This document shows, piece after piece, positions 6,034 through 6,213 of a stretch of 6,213 bases of DNA (its first letter is position 1; every line of letters begins with the position of its first letter). The DNA comes from an uncultured Lachnospiraceae bacterium (lineage in GTDB: Bacteria; Bacillota_A; Clostridia; Lachnospirales; Lachnospiraceae). The notes under the pieces are model-generated. The model saw nothing but the letters and a program-made list of their open reading frames with translations. It searched no databases and was not told the origin of the DNA. The DNA is taken from the NCBI GenBank assembly GCA_910585355.1, contig CAJUDN010000098.1, positions 1 through 6,213 of the forward strand. The letters are read 5' to 3'. A program made the translations under genes and the position numbers.

Positions 6034-6162
6034 TGATGGGTGCTTATGATACTGTGACAGTTCAGTCTCATGTCTTCCCGCCTGTTTTCCCAATTGCACA
6101 GGCCAGGAAACCTCAGCGCAGCCCCGCTACGCCGTCGGAATTTTGCCTGGATGGAGCACTAG
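6034..6162 (+). ncRNA. Candidate structured leader or small RNA
   Basis: The region behind the promoter at 5999-6027 has no convincing gene but several complementary segments. GCCTGT (6080-6085) pairs with ACAGGC (6098-6103). The loop bases TTTCC (6086-6090) are complementary to GGAAA (6106-6110), which could make a pseudoknot. AGCG (6115-6118) pairs with CGCT (6125-6128). As an alternative fold, CCAGG (6103-6107) pairs with CCTGG (6146-6150) at the edge of the 16-bp repeat. No known riboswitch or RNA family is recognised. It could be a leader of the next gene, a free-standing RNA, or a non-functional repeat. The boundaries are guesses. Confidence 0.3.
6147..6162. repeat. 16-bp direct repeat, copy 2
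   Basis: This is an exact copy, in the same orientation, of the repeat at 39-54. It lies about 120 bases downstream of the promoter at 5999-6027, so it is probably transcribed. Its first four bases could pair with CCAG at 6103-6106, and in copy 1 the same four bases could pair with a different upstream segment (12-14, with a wobble at 11), which hints at a conserved fold. Confidence 0.7.
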
Positions 6163-6197
6163 AGTGTGTCTGAAAATTGCTTTCTGGTAGCTGTGCG

Positions 6198-6212
6198 TTC
6201 CACTTCGTGGGA
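6198..6212 (+). other. Small hairpin at the window edge
   Basis: TTCCAC (6198-6203) and GTGGGA (6207-6212) can form six pairs, one a T-G wobble, around a 3-base loop. The window ends immediately afterwards, so whether a T-run follows, which would make it a terminator for the transcript starting near 6034, cannot be seen. Confidence 0.3.
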
Positions 6213-6213
6213 G

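Noticed and set aside
39..6162. Composite transposon or integron-like unit bounded by the 16-bp repeats
   Set aside because: There is no transposase, integrase or terminal inverted repeat in the window. Direct repeats alone do not support a mobile element call.
5934..6173. Open frame of 79 codons starting at a GTG behind the ABC operon
   Set aside because: The start lies beside a poly-T tract with no ribosome binding site, the frame runs through a promoter and the 16-bp repeat, and the protein has no recognisable fold or motif.

Overview
The window looks like chromosomal DNA from a low-to-mid-GC Firmicute, most likely a gut clostridium of the Lachnospiraceae type. That placement is an inference. 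It rests on strong AGGAGG-type ribosome binding sites, TTGnnn-N17-TATAAT promoters, and proteins of clostridial style (a NorM/DinF-like MATE pump, and a MarR gene followed by a heterodimeric ABC exporter whose second subunit has a Gly-Gly-Pro-rich N-terminus). All four genes are on the + strand, and three of them encode drug-efflux proteins of two mechanistic classes.

Layout: 1-223 is non-coding. It holds one copy of a 16-bp repeat (39-54), a hairpin, and a clear promoter (141-169) whose -35 is overlapped by an inverted repeat. A MATE antiporter follows at 224-1576; the open frame runs on upstream to 74, but the promoter lies inside that extension, so the later start is chosen. The 200-bp gap 1577-1776 contains a second promoter with a perfect TATAAT. 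Directly behind it is a 15-bp-period array of palindromes (1662-1721) that resembles MarR/SlyA operators. A MarR regulator (1777-2238) and two ABC half-transporters (2254-4032 and 4029-5924) then form a tight operon, with gaps of 15 bp and a 4-bp overlap. The tail 5925-6213 has no credible gene. It carries a possible terminator, a cre-like site, an extended -10 promoter, a sequence with folding potential, and a second copy of the 16-bp repeat.

How it works together (inference): the MarR protein probably represses its own operon by binding the palindromes just downstream of the transcription start. When a drug or metabolite releases it, the ABC pair is made. The pair has the hallmarks of an asymmetric heterodimer: the first subunit has Asp in place of the catalytic Glu and Gln in place of the switch His, while the second has intact catalytic residues but an LSQGQ signature. 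This places one degenerate and one active ATP site at the dimer interface. The MATE gene has its own promoter and no copy of the MarR-like operator, so it appears to be regulated separately.

The most noteworthy non-coding features are the palindrome array and the near-terminal 16-bp direct repeats, the second of which lies in a promoter-driven sequence with folding potential.
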